From Victivallales bacterium (lineage in GTDB: Bacteria > Verrucomicrobiota > Lentisphaeria > Oligosphaerales > Oligosphaeraceae), in assembly GCA_017548425.1 (NCBI GenBank), contig JAFZAB010000073.1:1-50412 (forward strand): 50,412 nucleotides of DNA. Direction: 5' to 3'. The position numbers were made by a program, and so were the translations under genes. Shown in pieces: positions 26,327 through 35,083 of the stretch; within the stretch, counting starts at the first letter, position 1; each line of letters opens with the position of its first letter. Below the pieces are notes generated by a model, which worked only from the letters and a program-made list of their open reading frames with translations, ran no database searches and was not told the DNA's origin.

Positions 26327-27415
26327 CTATTTCCACAATATTTCCGGCTTCCCCATGACGAGACGGCGGACCGTGATTCCATCCTTTTCCAAAGCGTCTT
26401 CGTTGCGGCGCGGCTCGTCCCACGGATGCTTGGAGAGCGTGTATTTGGAATGATGGACGGTGATGACCTCCTTAGCGCCGAGGTCATGGCAAACCTGCGG
26501 CAGTTCAGACGGAAGCGTATGAATCTGCGCCCAGTCTTTATTGTATTGTCCATTCTCCAATATGGCAAGGTCGATTCCGGAAAATTTCTCGCCAATCTCC
26601 TTGAAATGCGGGCCATAGCCACTGTCGCCGCCAATGTAGATTTGTCGTCCGGAAGGCGTCTTCAGCAGGAAGGATGCCCATAGCGCCTTGTTGCTGCGCA
26701 ATCCGCGGCCGGAGAAATGACGGGCAGGCAGGCAGTGGACAGTGAAACCATCGCCCAAATCGACGTTTTCCTGCCAGTCCAGTTCGGTAAGCATCGTTTC
26801 GGGAAAGCCCCATCGCTCAAAATGCTCGCCGACGCCCAACGGCAGCAGAACACGCGTGATGGAATCCTTCAATTCCGTTACAGCCTGATAATCCAGATGA
26901 TCCCAATGGTCGTGGCTGATGAGCAGCCAGTCGCATGGCGGCATGTCCGACGGCTTCCACAAGTCCGTGCCCGGATACGGCTTGTTCACCCATCTGACGG
27001 GCGCGGCCTTGTAGAAGACAGGATCCACCAGAAGCCGTTTTCCTTCGATTTGAAGAAGATAGGACGAATGGCCGAACCAGACGATGCAATCGTTTTCACG
27101 GGAAAGCGTCTGCAAGTCTGTCTTTTCTGAAGGCACTGGCTGAGTGGGCTTTGTGTATGTGCGGGACTGCGTGACAAACTCCCACATCGTCGCCAGCCCA
27201 CTTTTGGAGGACGTCATCACCTCCGTCTTCACAGGATAGCGGAACTCGCCATCGACATAGTTCGGCGACTGGCGAATGCGCTCCAGACGCTTTCCTGACG
27301 GCAACCGTCCGAACGATGGCGTGTGCAGGAATACGCATCCCCCCAGAAGGAATGCCAACGGCACAACGATAAAGATGATGAGCATTTTGCGTTTCTTGAA
27401 GAGGTTGCGTTTCAT
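26327..27415 (-). CDS. NAPE-PLD/UlaG-like metallo-beta-lactamase-fold lipoprotein
   Basis: 362 residues. The N-terminus KMLIIFIVVPLAFLLGGC is a lipoprotein signal with a lipobox-like LGGC. The metal site is LLISHDHWDHLDY (H-x-H-x-D-H), with further ligands in LPARHFSGRG, YIGGDSGYG and ITVHHSKY. The sequence follows the NAPE-PLD branch, whose members hydrolyse N-acyl-phosphatidylethanolamine or related phosphodiesters. It would sit on the periplasmic face of a membrane. It is the last of the eleven-gene MerR-led run, 34 bp after a membrane-anchored flavodoxin. Its link to the redox genes is not obvious; a membrane-lipid or lactone hydrolase role is inference. Confidence 0.8.
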   Translation of the reverse strand: MKRNLFKKRKMLIIFIVVPLAFLLGGCVFLHTPSFGRLPSGKRLERIRQSPNYVDGEFRYPVKTEVMTSSKSGLATMWEFVTQSRTYTKPTQPVPSEKTDLQTLSRENDCIVWFGHSSYLLQIEGKRLLVDPVFYKAAPVRWVNKPYPGTDLWKPSDMPPCDWLLISHDHWDHLDYQAVTELKDSITRVLLPLGVGEHFERWGFPETMLTELDWQENVDLGDGFTVHCLPARHFSGRGLRSNKALWASFLLKTPSGRQIYIGGDSGYGPHFKEIGEKFSGIDLAILENGQYNKDWAQIHTLPSELPQVCHDLGAKEVITVHHSKYTLSKHPWDEPRRNEDALEKDGITVRRLVMGKPEILWK

Positions 27416-27449
27416 TTCAAATCAAAGCGAGACATTTCGTTCAATGTTT

Positions 27450-28076
27450 TCAGAAAATGCCGTTCAGCCACGTGATGACATCATCCTCCGTGTGATGCGA
27501 TGGCACACCGACATCAAGGCGGCGTTCAATCTGGTTCGAACCGCGCGCAACGAATCCTTTGAGCACCTTTGCCTCGGGACAGGCTGCCTGGACATCCTGT
27601 TCGAAGCGGCCCGCTCCACCGCCGCCATGTGTGCAGAAGGGCACGACGGTCTTGCCTGCAAGCGGATTTGCTTTCAGGAACGTGGCGATCGGCGGAGCGT
27701 ATGTACCATACCAGATTGGCGAACCAATGAAGACAATCTCGCAGTCTTCAGGAATGGTGACAGGCTGTATTTCCCTTGGCGTTTCCTCCTTCCGCTCACG
27801 GTTGGCTTCCTTGAGCGTGTCGGAATAGGCATCGGGATATGGATTCACGGGAATCACCTCGACCAGTTCGCCGTCAACATGCTTCTGGATCCATTTGGCG
27901 ACAAGCGCCGTGTTCTGGACTTTCGACTGTGAAAAATAGACGATAGCGGCCTTGCCTGGCAGTTTGGCGGTGACTGCAATGGTCGCTTCTGTGTTGCGGC
28001 TGTTGAGCAGACGGCATCCGACGGTTATGATGCCAACGAGAACAATGACGATAATGACGATGATTGCAATTTTCAT
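27450..28076 (-). CDS. Membrane-anchored flavodoxin
   Basis: 208 residues from ATG 28076; the frame extends three codons to a TTG, which is less likely. An N-terminal hydrophobic segment (IAIIVIIVIVLVGIITVGC) is either a membrane anchor or a lipoprotein signal. The flavodoxin domain follows: AAIVYFSQSKVQNTALVAKWI (FMN phosphate loop), VFIGSPIWYGTYAPPIATFL (isoalloxazine loop with Trp and Tyr) and PFCTHGGGGAGRFEQDV. It carries electrons, presumably outside the cytoplasm. It lies 31 bp after the permease gene in the MerR operon and resembles the flavodoxin at the other end (34442). Confidence 0.8.
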   Translation of the reverse strand: MKIAIIVIIVIVLVGIITVGCRLLNSRNTEATIAVTAKLPGKAAIVYFSQSKVQNTALVAKWIQKHVDGELVEVIPVNPYPDAYSDTLKEANRERKEETPREIQPVTIPEDCEIVFIGSPIWYGTYAPPIATFLKANPLAGKTVVPFCTHGGGGAGRFEQDVQAACPEAKVLKGFVARGSNQIERRLDVGVPSHHTEDDVITWLNGIF

Positions 28077-28107
28077 GGCTTTCAATGAGTTTGTGATATT
28101 TGTTCTG

Positions 28108-29013
28108 TCAAAATGGGATGATGTTGATGATCATTCCTGTCACAAGCGAAAAGAGCAGGACGAAAAGGATGTAGAGCGCGAAGTTTTTCGCGCCGAGGAC
28201 AATCTTCAACGCACCAAGATTCGTGATTTTCGTAGCGGGACCTGTGACCATGAATGCGGTCGCGGCTCCAAGGCTCATTCCTTCGGCAAGCCAGTCGCGC
28301 AACATGGGAACCGTGCCGCCGCCGCAGACGTAGAGCGGGACGCCGACCGTCGCCGCCAATAGAAGGCCGAACTGCTTTTGCGGGCCGAAGAGTTTACCAA
28401 CCAAGTCGGCGGGAATATACCGTTGAAAGAGCGCGGAAAGAAGGATACCGAGTGCAAACCACGGTCCGGTCGCCTTCAAATTGCGTCCGAGATTGAACAA
28501 AAAGCGCAGGAACGGATTCGGATGCGTGTCATGCCCGGCTCTTTCAGAAAAACCTTTGAAATTGAAGAAGTTCTTCTCTTTGAAGCAATAGTGAAGCAAC
28601 GCACCGGCGGCGACACCGCACAGAAAGCACGTGATGACGCGAATGCACAATGCGGTGCGCCCCAATGCGACGCTGTACATAATCAGCTGCGGGTTCAGCA
28701 GGATGGAGCTCATCATGAAGGCCGCCAGAAAATCCTCCTTGATTCCCTTCTGCGAAAAGGATGCGCAGATGGGAATCGTCCCGTACATGCACAACGGCGA
28801 TGCGATGCCAAGGAGGCTGGCGGCTATCCAGCCGACCGGCCCCGTCAAATGCTGCCCAAGGCGGGCGCAGAGACGGTGGATGCCTTCCTTGGCGAACACC
28901 GACACAAGCGACCCCAGTACCATGCCGAGCACCCAGTACCAGAATATCTGGTGGAACTGCAGGTCGGCATAGTACCAGAGATAAATCGCCTCGCCCTTAA
29001 GAAGTTCAAACAT
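28108..29013 (-). CDS. PF03773 (SO_0444/ArsP-type) permease
   Basis: 301 residues with about eight membrane helices. The paired motifs GIASPLCMYGTIPICASFSQKG and GVPLYVCGGGTVPMLRDWL, each with a Cys beside a Gly-rich turn, are characteristic of the PF03773 permease family; relatives export Cu/Zn (SO_0444) or trivalent organoarsenicals (ArsP). In this operon of flavodoxins and reductases it could export a reduced or toxic small molecule or metal. It lies 6 bp after the DUF362 gene and 31 bp before a flavodoxin, so co-transcription is very likely. The start lacks a strong ribosome-binding site and may be coupled to upstream translation. Confidence 0.8.
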   Translation of the reverse strand: MFELLKGEAIYLWYYADLQFHQIFWYWVLGMVLGSLVSVFAKEGIHRLCARLGQHLTGPVGWIAASLLGIASPLCMYGTIPICASFSQKGIKEDFLAAFMMSSILLNPQLIMYSVALGRTALCIRVITCFLCGVAAGALLHYCFKEKNFFNFKGFSERAGHDTHPNPFLRFLFNLGRNLKATGPWFALGILLSALFQRYIPADLVGKLFGPQKQFGLLLAATVGVPLYVCGGGTVPMLRDWLAEGMSLGAATAFMVTGPATKITNLGALKIVLGAKNFALYILFVLLFSLVTGMIINIIPF

Positions 29014-29019
29014 AGAGGA

Positions 29020-30051
29020 TTACTTGTCCAGATTGACAAGACGGTAGCGGCGGTGATAGAGGCCGAGGGTATCCGTGTATTCCAGAATATGGCGGCCCTG
29101 CTGGCGGTCTATGCGCGCCTTAAGACTTGCGGAATCGGGAGCCTGCCAGACCTTGTCAATGCACGCCTGGTCGAGGGCCAGCGGGTCGAGGGAGGCGAGA
29201 ATGCCGATGTCGTGCATATCCGGTTCGGCGGGATTGGCGTTGCAGTCGCAATCGACGCTCAGGCGGTTCATCACGTTGACGAACGCGATGTTGCGTCCAT
29301 TGTCCATCGCCTGGCAGACGGCCACTGCGGCCTCGCCCATCGCCTCCAGAAAGGGAATCTGCTTTTCGGTGGCCCAGTCGATGCTGCTGGCGCTTCTGCC
29401 GCCTGTATGGATGATCGCCTTTCCGGATTTTTCAGCGCTGGTGCCGCTGCCGAAACCGATGGAGAGGTTCTTGAGTGCGCCGCCGAATCCGCCCATCTGA
29501 TGACCTTTGAAGTGGGACAGTACCAGATAGGCCCCATAGTTCTTGAAATGCGATCCGACGTAGTCTTCCTTTAAGACTTTGCCGTTCACGGGAAGCGTCA
29601 TGTAGCCTTCTTCGTCCAGCAGGTCGAACGGCGCGATGTCGAGATAACCGCGTTCCTTGACGGCCTGGTGGTGCAAGGCGACCGTGGCGCGACTGCCGCC
29701 GTACGCGGTGTTGCATTCCACGATCGTCCCGTTGACCTTCTGAACCAAATCTTTGATAAGCGCGGGGCGCAGGTGGTTGGTTTTCGCCGATTCGCCCGTG
29801 CTGATCTTCACGCCGACCTTGCCGTTCGGTTTCCAGCCGAGAGCCTCGTAGGCGCGGACAAGCCCTGCGGAGGAGATGTCTTTGGTGAAATAGACGACGG
29901 GCGCCATCTCATCGGTCGTTTCATAGTAAGTGACTGTTTCCGTTGCGGCAGGCTGTGTCGCCGCCGTCTGCTTGGCTGAATTGTCCACCTTGGCCTTGCT
30001 GCAACTAAACAGCATTACCGCCGAGAGAATCATCCATAAATGCTTTTTCAT
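29020..30051 (-). CDS. DUF362 lipoprotein lacking the ferredoxin domain
   Basis: 343 residues. MKKHLWMILSAVMLFSCSK is a lipoprotein signal. The body is DUF362: GKVGVKISTGE, HLRPALIKDLV, ECNTAYGGSRA, YLVLSHFKGHQMGGFGGALKNLSIG and DIGILASLDPLALDQACIDKVW. Many DUF362 proteins end with a 2[4Fe-4S] ferredoxin domain, which is absent here although a CDCNANP stretch occurs. The function of the family is unresolved. An envelope location next to exported flavodoxins suggests a redox or metal role. GGAG precedes the ATG; the upstream neighbour ends 23 bp away. Confidence 0.8.
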   Translation of the reverse strand: MKKHLWMILSAVMLFSCSKAKVDNSAKQTAATQPAATETVTYYETTDEMAPVVYFTKDISSAGLVRAYEALGWKPNGKVGVKISTGESAKTNHLRPALIKDLVQKVNGTIVECNTAYGGSRATVALHHQAVKERGYLDIAPFDLLDEEGYMTLPVNGKVLKEDYVGSHFKNYGAYLVLSHFKGHQMGGFGGALKNLSIGFGSGTSAEKSGKAIIHTGGRSASSIDWATEKQIPFLEAMGEAAVAVCQAMDNGRNIAFVNVMNRLSVDCDCNANPAEPDMHDIGILASLDPLALDQACIDKVWQAPDSASLKARIDRQQGRHILEYTDTLGLYHRRYRLVNLDK

Positions 30052-30074
30052 TGTTTTTCTCCGTGTGTTGTTTT

Positions 30075-31214
30075 TTATTTGAAAGTATCTGCGATTTCCT
30101 TCATATATTTGGGAATATCAATGGATTGCGGACATTTCTTCTTGCACGCTCCGCAGGCGACGCAGGACGAGGCGCGTTTATCTTCCGACATGGCGTCATA
30201 GACAAGTTTTGCGTGGAAAAGAGGCAGTCCGCCTTTGACTTGATTGAGCAACGCGAGATTGCGCGGGATGTCCACTCCGACCGGGCACGGCGAGCAATAG
30301 CGGCAGCCTGTGCAGGGAACCGCACCGGATTTCCGGTAGGCGGCCAGTGCTTCCGCGATGACTTTCTGCTCCGCATCCGTCAACGGTTCAAATGGCGAGA
30401 ACGTGCGCAGATTGTCTTCCATCTGCTCCAACGCCGACATGCCGGAAAGCACAATCTGTACATTCGGCAGCGACGCGACATAACGCAATCCCCATGAAGC
30501 GGCGCTGACGTTTGGATTTGCTTTTTCGAAAACCTTTTTCGCTTCCGGGGAGAGACGAACCAGCGTGCCGCCCTTCAGCGGTTCCATCACGCTGACAGGG
30601 ATGCCGAGCTTGGTCAAAACGTCATATTGTTCCTTTGAACGGCAAAGTTCCCAGTCCAGATAATTGAGCTGGATCTGAACAAGTTCCCATGGATACGACT
30701 CGGCGATTTTCTTCAAGGTCTCCAGTTCTCCATGGAAGGAAAATCCTAAACGGCGGATCTTTCCTTCCGCCTGCATTTTCTTCATGAAATCCAGCGTCTT
30801 GAACTGTTTCGCCTTTTCCCAATGCGTCTCATTGAGCCAATGCATGAAATAGAAATCAAAATACCCTGCGCGGGTGCGCTCCAGCTGTTCGTTGAATATC
30901 CGCTCGTTGTCGGCTTCCGATTTCATCATGACAATCGGCATCTTGGTCGTGAGATAATAGCTCTCGCGCGGATACTTGGAGAGGACGCGACCAACAAACC
31001 TCTCGCTTTCACCATCATGGTACATGTAGGCGGTGTCGAAATAGTTGCATCCGGCCGCCATCGCCTTGGCAACCATCTTTTCCGCCGTCTCCTCATCGAC
31101 TTTTCCGTCCTTCTCCGGGAGACGCATCATGCCGAAGCCCAGCCGCGGCATGGTCATGTCCGTATTTCTGTAGGGGCGCCGCGTCACCTGCGTTACTTTT
31201 TCTGCATTGTCCAT
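30075..31214 (-). CDS. Aldo/keto reductase with C-terminal 2[4Fe-4S] domain
   Basis: 379 residues. The AKR barrel starts RLGFGMMRLPEKDG, has the catalytic YFDTAYMYHDGESE (Asp, Tyr) and LTTKMP (Lys), and continues FMHWLNE and VSVMEPLKGG. Residues ~275-370 carry ferredoxin-like cysteines CTGCRYCSPCPVG and CVACGACKKKCPQ. This domain pairing is common in anaerobes, in enzymes thought to use ferredoxin-type electrons to reduce carbonyls. No signal peptide, so cytoplasmic. AAAGGAGG precedes the ATG. It lies within the MerR operon, fitting removal of reactive carbonyls. Confidence 0.9.
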   Translation of the reverse strand: MDNAEKVTQVTRRPYRNTDMTMPRLGFGMMRLPEKDGKVDEETAEKMVAKAMAAGCNYFDTAYMYHDGESERFVGRVLSKYPRESYYLTTKMPIVMMKSEADNERIFNEQLERTRAGYFDFYFMHWLNETHWEKAKQFKTLDFMKKMQAEGKIRRLGFSFHGELETLKKIAESYPWELVQIQLNYLDWELCRSKEQYDVLTKLGIPVSVMEPLKGGTLVRLSPEAKKVFEKANPNVSAASWGLRYVASLPNVQIVLSGMSALEQMEDNLRTFSPFEPLTDAEQKVIAEALAAYRKSGAVPCTGCRYCSPCPVGVDIPRNLALLNQVKGGLPLFHAKLVYDAMSEDKRASSCVACGACKKKCPQSIDIPKYMKEIADTFK

Positions 31215-31317
31215 TAATCCTCCTTTTTCCTTGCAGTCGCGACGTTTGCGAACGGCGCCAACATTGCGACTGAAAGGGTGTTTTTAATGAAATCACATCT
31301 TGGAATAATAAATCACT

Positions 31318-31968
31318 TCAAATATGCTTTCCAAGTTGATAGGCTTTTTCGGGAAATTCCGTATGGGCGATCGCGCCGACCGGCCAGACGCCCGGAGCGA
31401 TGATCTGGCCGGCATCCGTCCAGCCAAGATATTTCAGAAGCACGTCATAATGGGATTTGATGGGCACGGCTTCCGAGGCGGCCGTATTGGCGTAGGTCAT
31501 CAACAGGACGGCTTTCTTGCGAACGTGAATCGAACCGTTGATGGCGTAGAAACGATCGATGACCGCCTTGAGCTGGGAGGAGATTCCGAAATAGTACATC
31601 GGCGTGGCGAACACCACGCAGTCCGCATCGACGATGTGCTTGCGGACGAATTCAAAATCATCCTTGAAAACGCATGGCCCGTTCATGCCGCAGGTGTTGC
31701 AGGCAATGCAGGCATGGACTTTTTTGAAAGCCGCGTCAAACCGCTCGACGGAATGCCCCGCCTCCTTTGCGCCACGGGTGAAATAGTCGGCCAGCGTGGC
31801 GGAATTGCCGCCTTTGCGCGGGCTTCCGGTCAGTACAAGTATCTTCATCTTGCCGTTATTCCTTTTCATATTGTCTGCCTGGTTTGGTTCGGCAAGCCCC
31901 GTCGTGCCGATGACGGCGGAGCCGGCCGTGGCCATGGTCAGATTGCGGATGAATTCGCGCCGATTCAT
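31318..31968 (-). CDS. Exported NADPH-dependent FMN reductase-like flavoprotein (Tat-like signal)
   Basis: 216 residues. The N-terminus NRREFIRNLTMATAGSAVIG has a twin-Arg and hydrophobic stretch, suggesting Tat export with FMN already bound. The mature domain is of the flavodoxin-fold FMN reductase/iron-sulfur flavoprotein type: KILVLTGSPRKGGNSATLA, the Cys cluster ACIACNTCGMNGPC, and VVFATPMYYFGISSQLKAVIDRF. GGAG precedes the ATG. The gene lies third from last of the flavodoxin-fold genes in the MerR run, with closest relatives in the operon at 32002 and 33815, which lack export signals. Confidence 0.85.
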   Translation of the reverse strand: MNRREFIRNLTMATAGSAVIGTTGLAEPNQADNMKRNNGKMKILVLTGSPRKGGNSATLADYFTRGAKEAGHSVERFDAAFKKVHACIACNTCGMNGPCVFKDDFEFVRKHIVDADCVVFATPMYYFGISSQLKAVIDRFYAINGSIHVRKKAVLLMTYANTAASEAVPIKSHYDVLLKYLGWTDAGQIIAPGVWPVGAIAHTEFPEKAYQLGKHI

Positions 31969-32001
31969 TGTTCATTCTCCATGATTCATAATCAGTAAAT
32001 A

Positions 32002-32691
32002 TCATTTGGCGACATTGTTTGTCTGAATGTCGAGATGTTGCGTGTTCGCCTGATGGACAAGACGTTTTCCGAGATCGTAAGCCTGCTGCTCATATTCGGC
32101 ATAGTGTTCCTCACGCATGCTATCAAGAATCTTGGCGAACTCAAGATTGAAGGGATAACGTTCAAAATCAGGAAACGCCGAGAGGCCTCGGAAATACAAT
32201 ACTTCCTGCGGACCGAGCAACTCCAATGATTTTGCAGCCACGCCTAGTGTCTGCGCATAACTCATGTTTGCAAAAAGTTCGTCATTCATGACGTGCATCG
32301 TGTAAATGGTGGCACATTGTATCTTTTTCTTCAGAGTGGAACTGCCGGCGTTGACATAATCCAACGGAGCAAATAGCAGACGCTCCATGAAGGCCCGAGT
32401 CAAAGCGGTCTGATAGTGAAAATAGACTGGTGTGCCGACGACCAGAATTTCGGAGGCAAGCGTCTCCTCAAGCACAGGTCGCAAGTCATCCCGCAGAGCA
32501 CACAATCCACCGCATGTATTCCCCTTGATCTTGCAGGCAAGGCAACTGATACAACCTGAAAATTTCAGGTCACGCAAGTGAACAAGTTTGGTTTCGCATC
32601 CCGATTCTTCAACACCTTCCATGACTTTTTTCAACAAAGAAACGGTGTTGCGGTTTTTTCGAGGACTTCCATTGATGATCATTGCTTTCAT
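32002..32691 (-). CDS. NADPH-dependent FMN reductase-like (iron-sulfur flavoprotein-like)
   Basis: 229 residues from ATG 32691. The open frame runs 56 codons further upstream, but that part overlaps the neighbouring gene and is not protein-like, whereas AAGGAT lies correctly before 32691. KAMIINGSPRKNRNTVSLL is the FMN-phosphate loop. GCISCLACKIKGNTCGG is the cysteine motif seen in iron-sulfur flavoproteins, though compact. LVVGTPVYFHYQTALTRAFMERLLF is the isoalloxazine-binding region. Cytoplasmic. The C-terminal ~70 residues are extended and helical. Part of the MerR operon. Confidence 0.85.
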   Translation of the reverse strand: MKAMIINGSPRKNRNTVSLLKKVMEGVEESGCETKLVHLRDLKFSGCISCLACKIKGNTCGGLCALRDDLRPVLEETLASEILVVGTPVYFHYQTALTRAFMERLLFAPLDYVNAGSSTLKKKIQCATIYTMHVMNDELFANMSYAQTLGVAAKSLELLGPQEVLYFRGLSAFPDFERYPFNLEFAKILDSMREEHYAEYEQQAYDLGKRLVHQANTQHLDIQTNNVAK

Positions 32692-32740
32692 CGGCTTATA
32701 TCCTTGATCTTGTGTTTCTCGGTGAGTGAAAAGGATATCG

Positions 32741-33778
32741 TTATTTCGTCGCGTCGGCGTATGCCTTGTCATCGACAGGCTCGAGCCATTCATTGCGTCC
32801 GCCTTCGCCCGGAGCCTCCAATGCAATGTGCTGGAACCAGCAGTCGGGAGCCGCGCCATGCCAGTGCTTGACGCCCGCGGGAATGTTCACCGTATCGCCT
32901 TTGCGGATGCGCCGTGCGGGCTTGCCCCACTCCTGATAATAGCCTTCGCCAGCCGTGACGATGAGAATCTGGCCACCGCCTTTGGTCGCATGGTGGATAT
33001 GCCAGTTGTTGCGGCAAGCCGGTTCAAACGTCACACCGAAAGCAGGGACTTGATCCAATGTGAGTTTATGAAGGAAACTTCTGCCGATAAAGTACTTCGC
33101 AAAGGCAGTATTCGGCTGGCCAACAGGAATCGCCGACCAGTCGGACGGCAGCTTCGCGGGATCTTCCGGACAGCGCACGCGGGCGACAATCGCCTTCGCC
33201 TGTTCATCCGTCACACCATTGACTTTCGCGACGCCGATGTGTGATTTCATCTGTGGCTCTGTCTCAGGCCGCGCCGCCAAAGCGGCGACGGTGGCGATTT
33301 CACGAGTCCGCCAATCGACGTTGTCCCGTGCGAAAATGTCGCCGAAAAGATGCGCCTTGAGATATTCGTCCAGTTGCGGATGGAAGTCGAACAACGGCCC
33401 TTTCACCTCACGCCCGCAGAGTTTCGTCTGGTTGGCGGCGCCGAAAACAATGGCCTTGCCGACGGGCGGCGGATTCGGGGCGCGTCCTTCGGCGGGATGC
33501 TTTTCGCCGGCGACTTTCATCAATGTCGCAGCGGCGTTGAGAGCACGCGGGAAGCCGCAGTAGGCGTAGAGCTGTCCGACCAGTTCCTTGGCTTCATTCA
33601 AGGTAAGTCCTGCTTCAAAACCTGCGTTCAGCGCGGCGGCCAATGCGGCCTGTTCGCCACGTGCGACGGCGGCGGACAAATCGATGATGGCAAGTTCCTT
33701 TTTGGTAAGCGTGCTGTCCATGGCGAATGCTCCTTGTAACGTAAACAGAATAGCTAAAAGGATGATGGTTTTCTTCAT
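32741..33778 (-). CDS. Exported carboxymuconolactone decarboxylase-cupin fusion
   Basis: 345 residues from ATG 33778, where a signal peptide begins (KKTIILLAILFTLQGAFA); a TTG four codons upstream is possible but less likely. Residues ~20-110 and ~125-215 are two carboxymuconolactone decarboxylase (CMD/AhpD-like) repeats (ELVGQLYAYCGFPRALNAAATLM; REIATVAALAA). Residues ~240-335 are a cupin: NNWHIHHATKGGGQILIVTAGEGYYQEWG and IPAGVKHWHGAAPDCWFQHIA, with the metal-binding His set. CMD-cupin fusions are known and often lie beside flavodoxins and aldo/keto reductases, but their substrate is not established. The exported location is notable. Part of the MerR operon. Confidence 0.85.
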   Translation of the reverse strand: MKKTIILLAILFTLQGAFAMDSTLTKKELAIIDLSAAVARGEQAALAAALNAGFEAGLTLNEAKELVGQLYAYCGFPRALNAAATLMKVAGEKHPAEGRAPNPPPVGKAIVFGAANQTKLCGREVKGPLFDFHPQLDEYLKAHLFGDIFARDNVDWRTREIATVAALAARPETEPQMKSHIGVAKVNGVTDEQAKAIVARVRCPEDPAKLPSDWSAIPVGQPNTAFAKYFIGRSFLHKLTLDQVPAFGVTFEPACRNNWHIHHATKGGGQILIVTAGEGYYQEWGKPARRIRKGDTVNIPAGVKHWHGAAPDCWFQHIALEAPGEGGRNEWLEPVDDKAYADATK

Positions 33779-33814
33779 AAAAAAATCCAATAGTGGGTGA
33801 TTTTTTAATAAACG

Positions 33815-34438
33815 TTATCGGATGAAATGCATCGGCTGCCAGGGTTCATCAGCGGGGCGCGGGATGGCGTCTTCACGCTTGAGGTTCTTCAGGAGCCATG
33901 CCATGTTGCGTCCAAGGGTGCGCATCGTCTGCATTCCCTCGGTATCCTTCTCGCATTCTCCCTCTTCACGTCCGAACACAATATTCCAATATTGTGACGT
34001 GACAACGGGGCAGTTCAACATCTCGAACAGCATGTTCATGCACTGGTAGGCGGCCGTCGAACCACCGCGACGGCACACCGCGATTGAGGCGGCGGGCTTG
34101 CCTGCGACGTGCATTCGCCCCGCCACACAGACACGTTGCCATACGGCTAGAAACGCGCCGTTGGGCTGGCCATAGTAGGTGGGCGCTCCGATTACGAACG
34201 CATCGGCTCCAGGCAACTTCTCGACAATACGGTTGGCGACATCATCGTCGAATATGCAACGGCCAAGCGACTTCTCCATGCATTGAAAGCAGGCAATGCA
34301 GCCGCGTACAGGCTTTTTGCCAATCCAAACCGTTTCGGTTTCGATTCCCTCGGTTACAAGCGTGTCAGCGACTTCCTTCAACGCCCGGGCCGTGTTGCCA
34401 TTCGCACGAGGGCTACCGTTGATGAGTAGAACTTTCAT
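33815..34438 (-). CDS. NADPH-dependent FMN reductase-like flavoprotein
   Basis: 207 residues, AAAAGGAG before the ATG, no signal peptide. KVLLINGSPRANGNTARAL (FMN loop), GCIACFQCMEKSLGRC (Cys cluster) and FVIGAPTYYGQPNGAFLAVWQRV (flavin-contacting loop) place it in the flavodoxin-fold reductase family with iron-sulfur flavoprotein-like cysteines. It starts 3 bp after the upstream flavodoxin stop, so translation is tightly linked. Probably moves electrons from NAD(P)H or ferredoxin to small acceptors in the cytoplasm. Confidence 0.85.
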   Translation of the reverse strand: MKVLLINGSPRANGNTARALKEVADTLVTEGIETETVWIGKKPVRGCIACFQCMEKSLGRCIFDDDVANRIVEKLPGADAFVIGAPTYYGQPNGAFLAVWQRVCVAGRMHVAGKPAASIAVCRRGGSTAAYQCMNMLFEMLNCPVVTSQYWNIVFGREEGECEKDTEGMQTMRTLGRNMAWLLKNLKREDAIPRPADEPWQPMHFIR

Positions 34439-34441
34439 CGT

Positions 34442-35041
34442 TTATTCTCCTTTTATTCCCAATGACTTCAGCCATTCGGCAACGTTCTGCTGGACGGTTT
34501 TCGCATCCTTTTGCGCGGTCGCGCCGCGAATCGCGAGCCCTTTCTGCTCGATCTTCGCATTCGGATAGGCTTTGGCAAGTTTGCTGGCGGTGCTTCCCAG
34601 GCCCGAACCTTCATGCGTGCAGAAGGGCAGGATGCGCTTTCCATCGGCTTTCGCCTTGTCCAGAAACGAATAGACGACCATCGGGGCGCTACCCCACCAG
34701 TTCGGATATCCGAGATAAATCGTGTCGTAGGCGGCAAGATCTGGAGCGGTTCCCACAAAGGCTGGACGCGCCTTTGCCTGAAGTTCCTTCTTCGCGCGGT
34801 TGATGCATTCGTCGTATTTCACGGGATATGCTTCGGCCTCCTTGATTTCCCAAATGGACGCACCAGTCTGTCGTGCGATCTCCTTGGCGACTTTGGCCGT
34901 GTTCCCTTCCTTGATGACACCCACGGAGTAGTTCTCACCCGTGTGCGAGAAATAGATGACAATGGATTTTTCGGCGGCAAACGCGCCGCTGCTCAAAATG
35001 GCTGTTGTAATCATTGCGATGATTCCTTTATAAAATTTCAT
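34442..35041 (-). CDS. Secreted flavodoxin
   Basis: 199 residues. GAGGAG precedes the ATG. The N-terminus KGIIAMITTAILSSGAFAAE is a signal peptide. The mature domain is a flavodoxin of the PF12682 type: SIVIYFSHTGENYSVG, NTAKVAKEIARQTGASIWEI, IYLGYPNWWGSAPMVVYSFLDKA and ILPFCTHEGSGLGST. It is the first structural gene after merR (42 bp gap). Periplasmic flavodoxins are uncommon because FMN is loaded in the cytoplasm; either folded export or flavin export would be required. Confidence 0.85.
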   Translation of the reverse strand: MKFYKGIIAMITTAILSSGAFAAEKSIVIYFSHTGENYSVGVIKEGNTAKVAKEIARQTGASIWEIKEAEAYPVKYDECINRAKKELQAKARPAFVGTAPDLAAYDTIYLGYPNWWGSAPMVVYSFLDKAKADGKRILPFCTHEGSGLGSTASKLAKAYPNAKIEQKGLAIRGATAQKDAKTVQQNVAEWLKSLGIKGE

Positions 35042-35083
35042 GATGACTCCTCTTCTTTAAATATGTTGAATGGGAAAAAAGCC

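Noticed and set aside
27520..27545. tRNA T-arm-like GGTTCGAACC
   Set aside because: Lies within a flavodoxin gene, and no other tRNA arms can be drawn around it.
28378..29574. 398-residue plus-strand open frame
   Set aside because: Antisense to the PF03773 permease and DUF362 genes, both of which have clear family motifs; its translation has no domain features.
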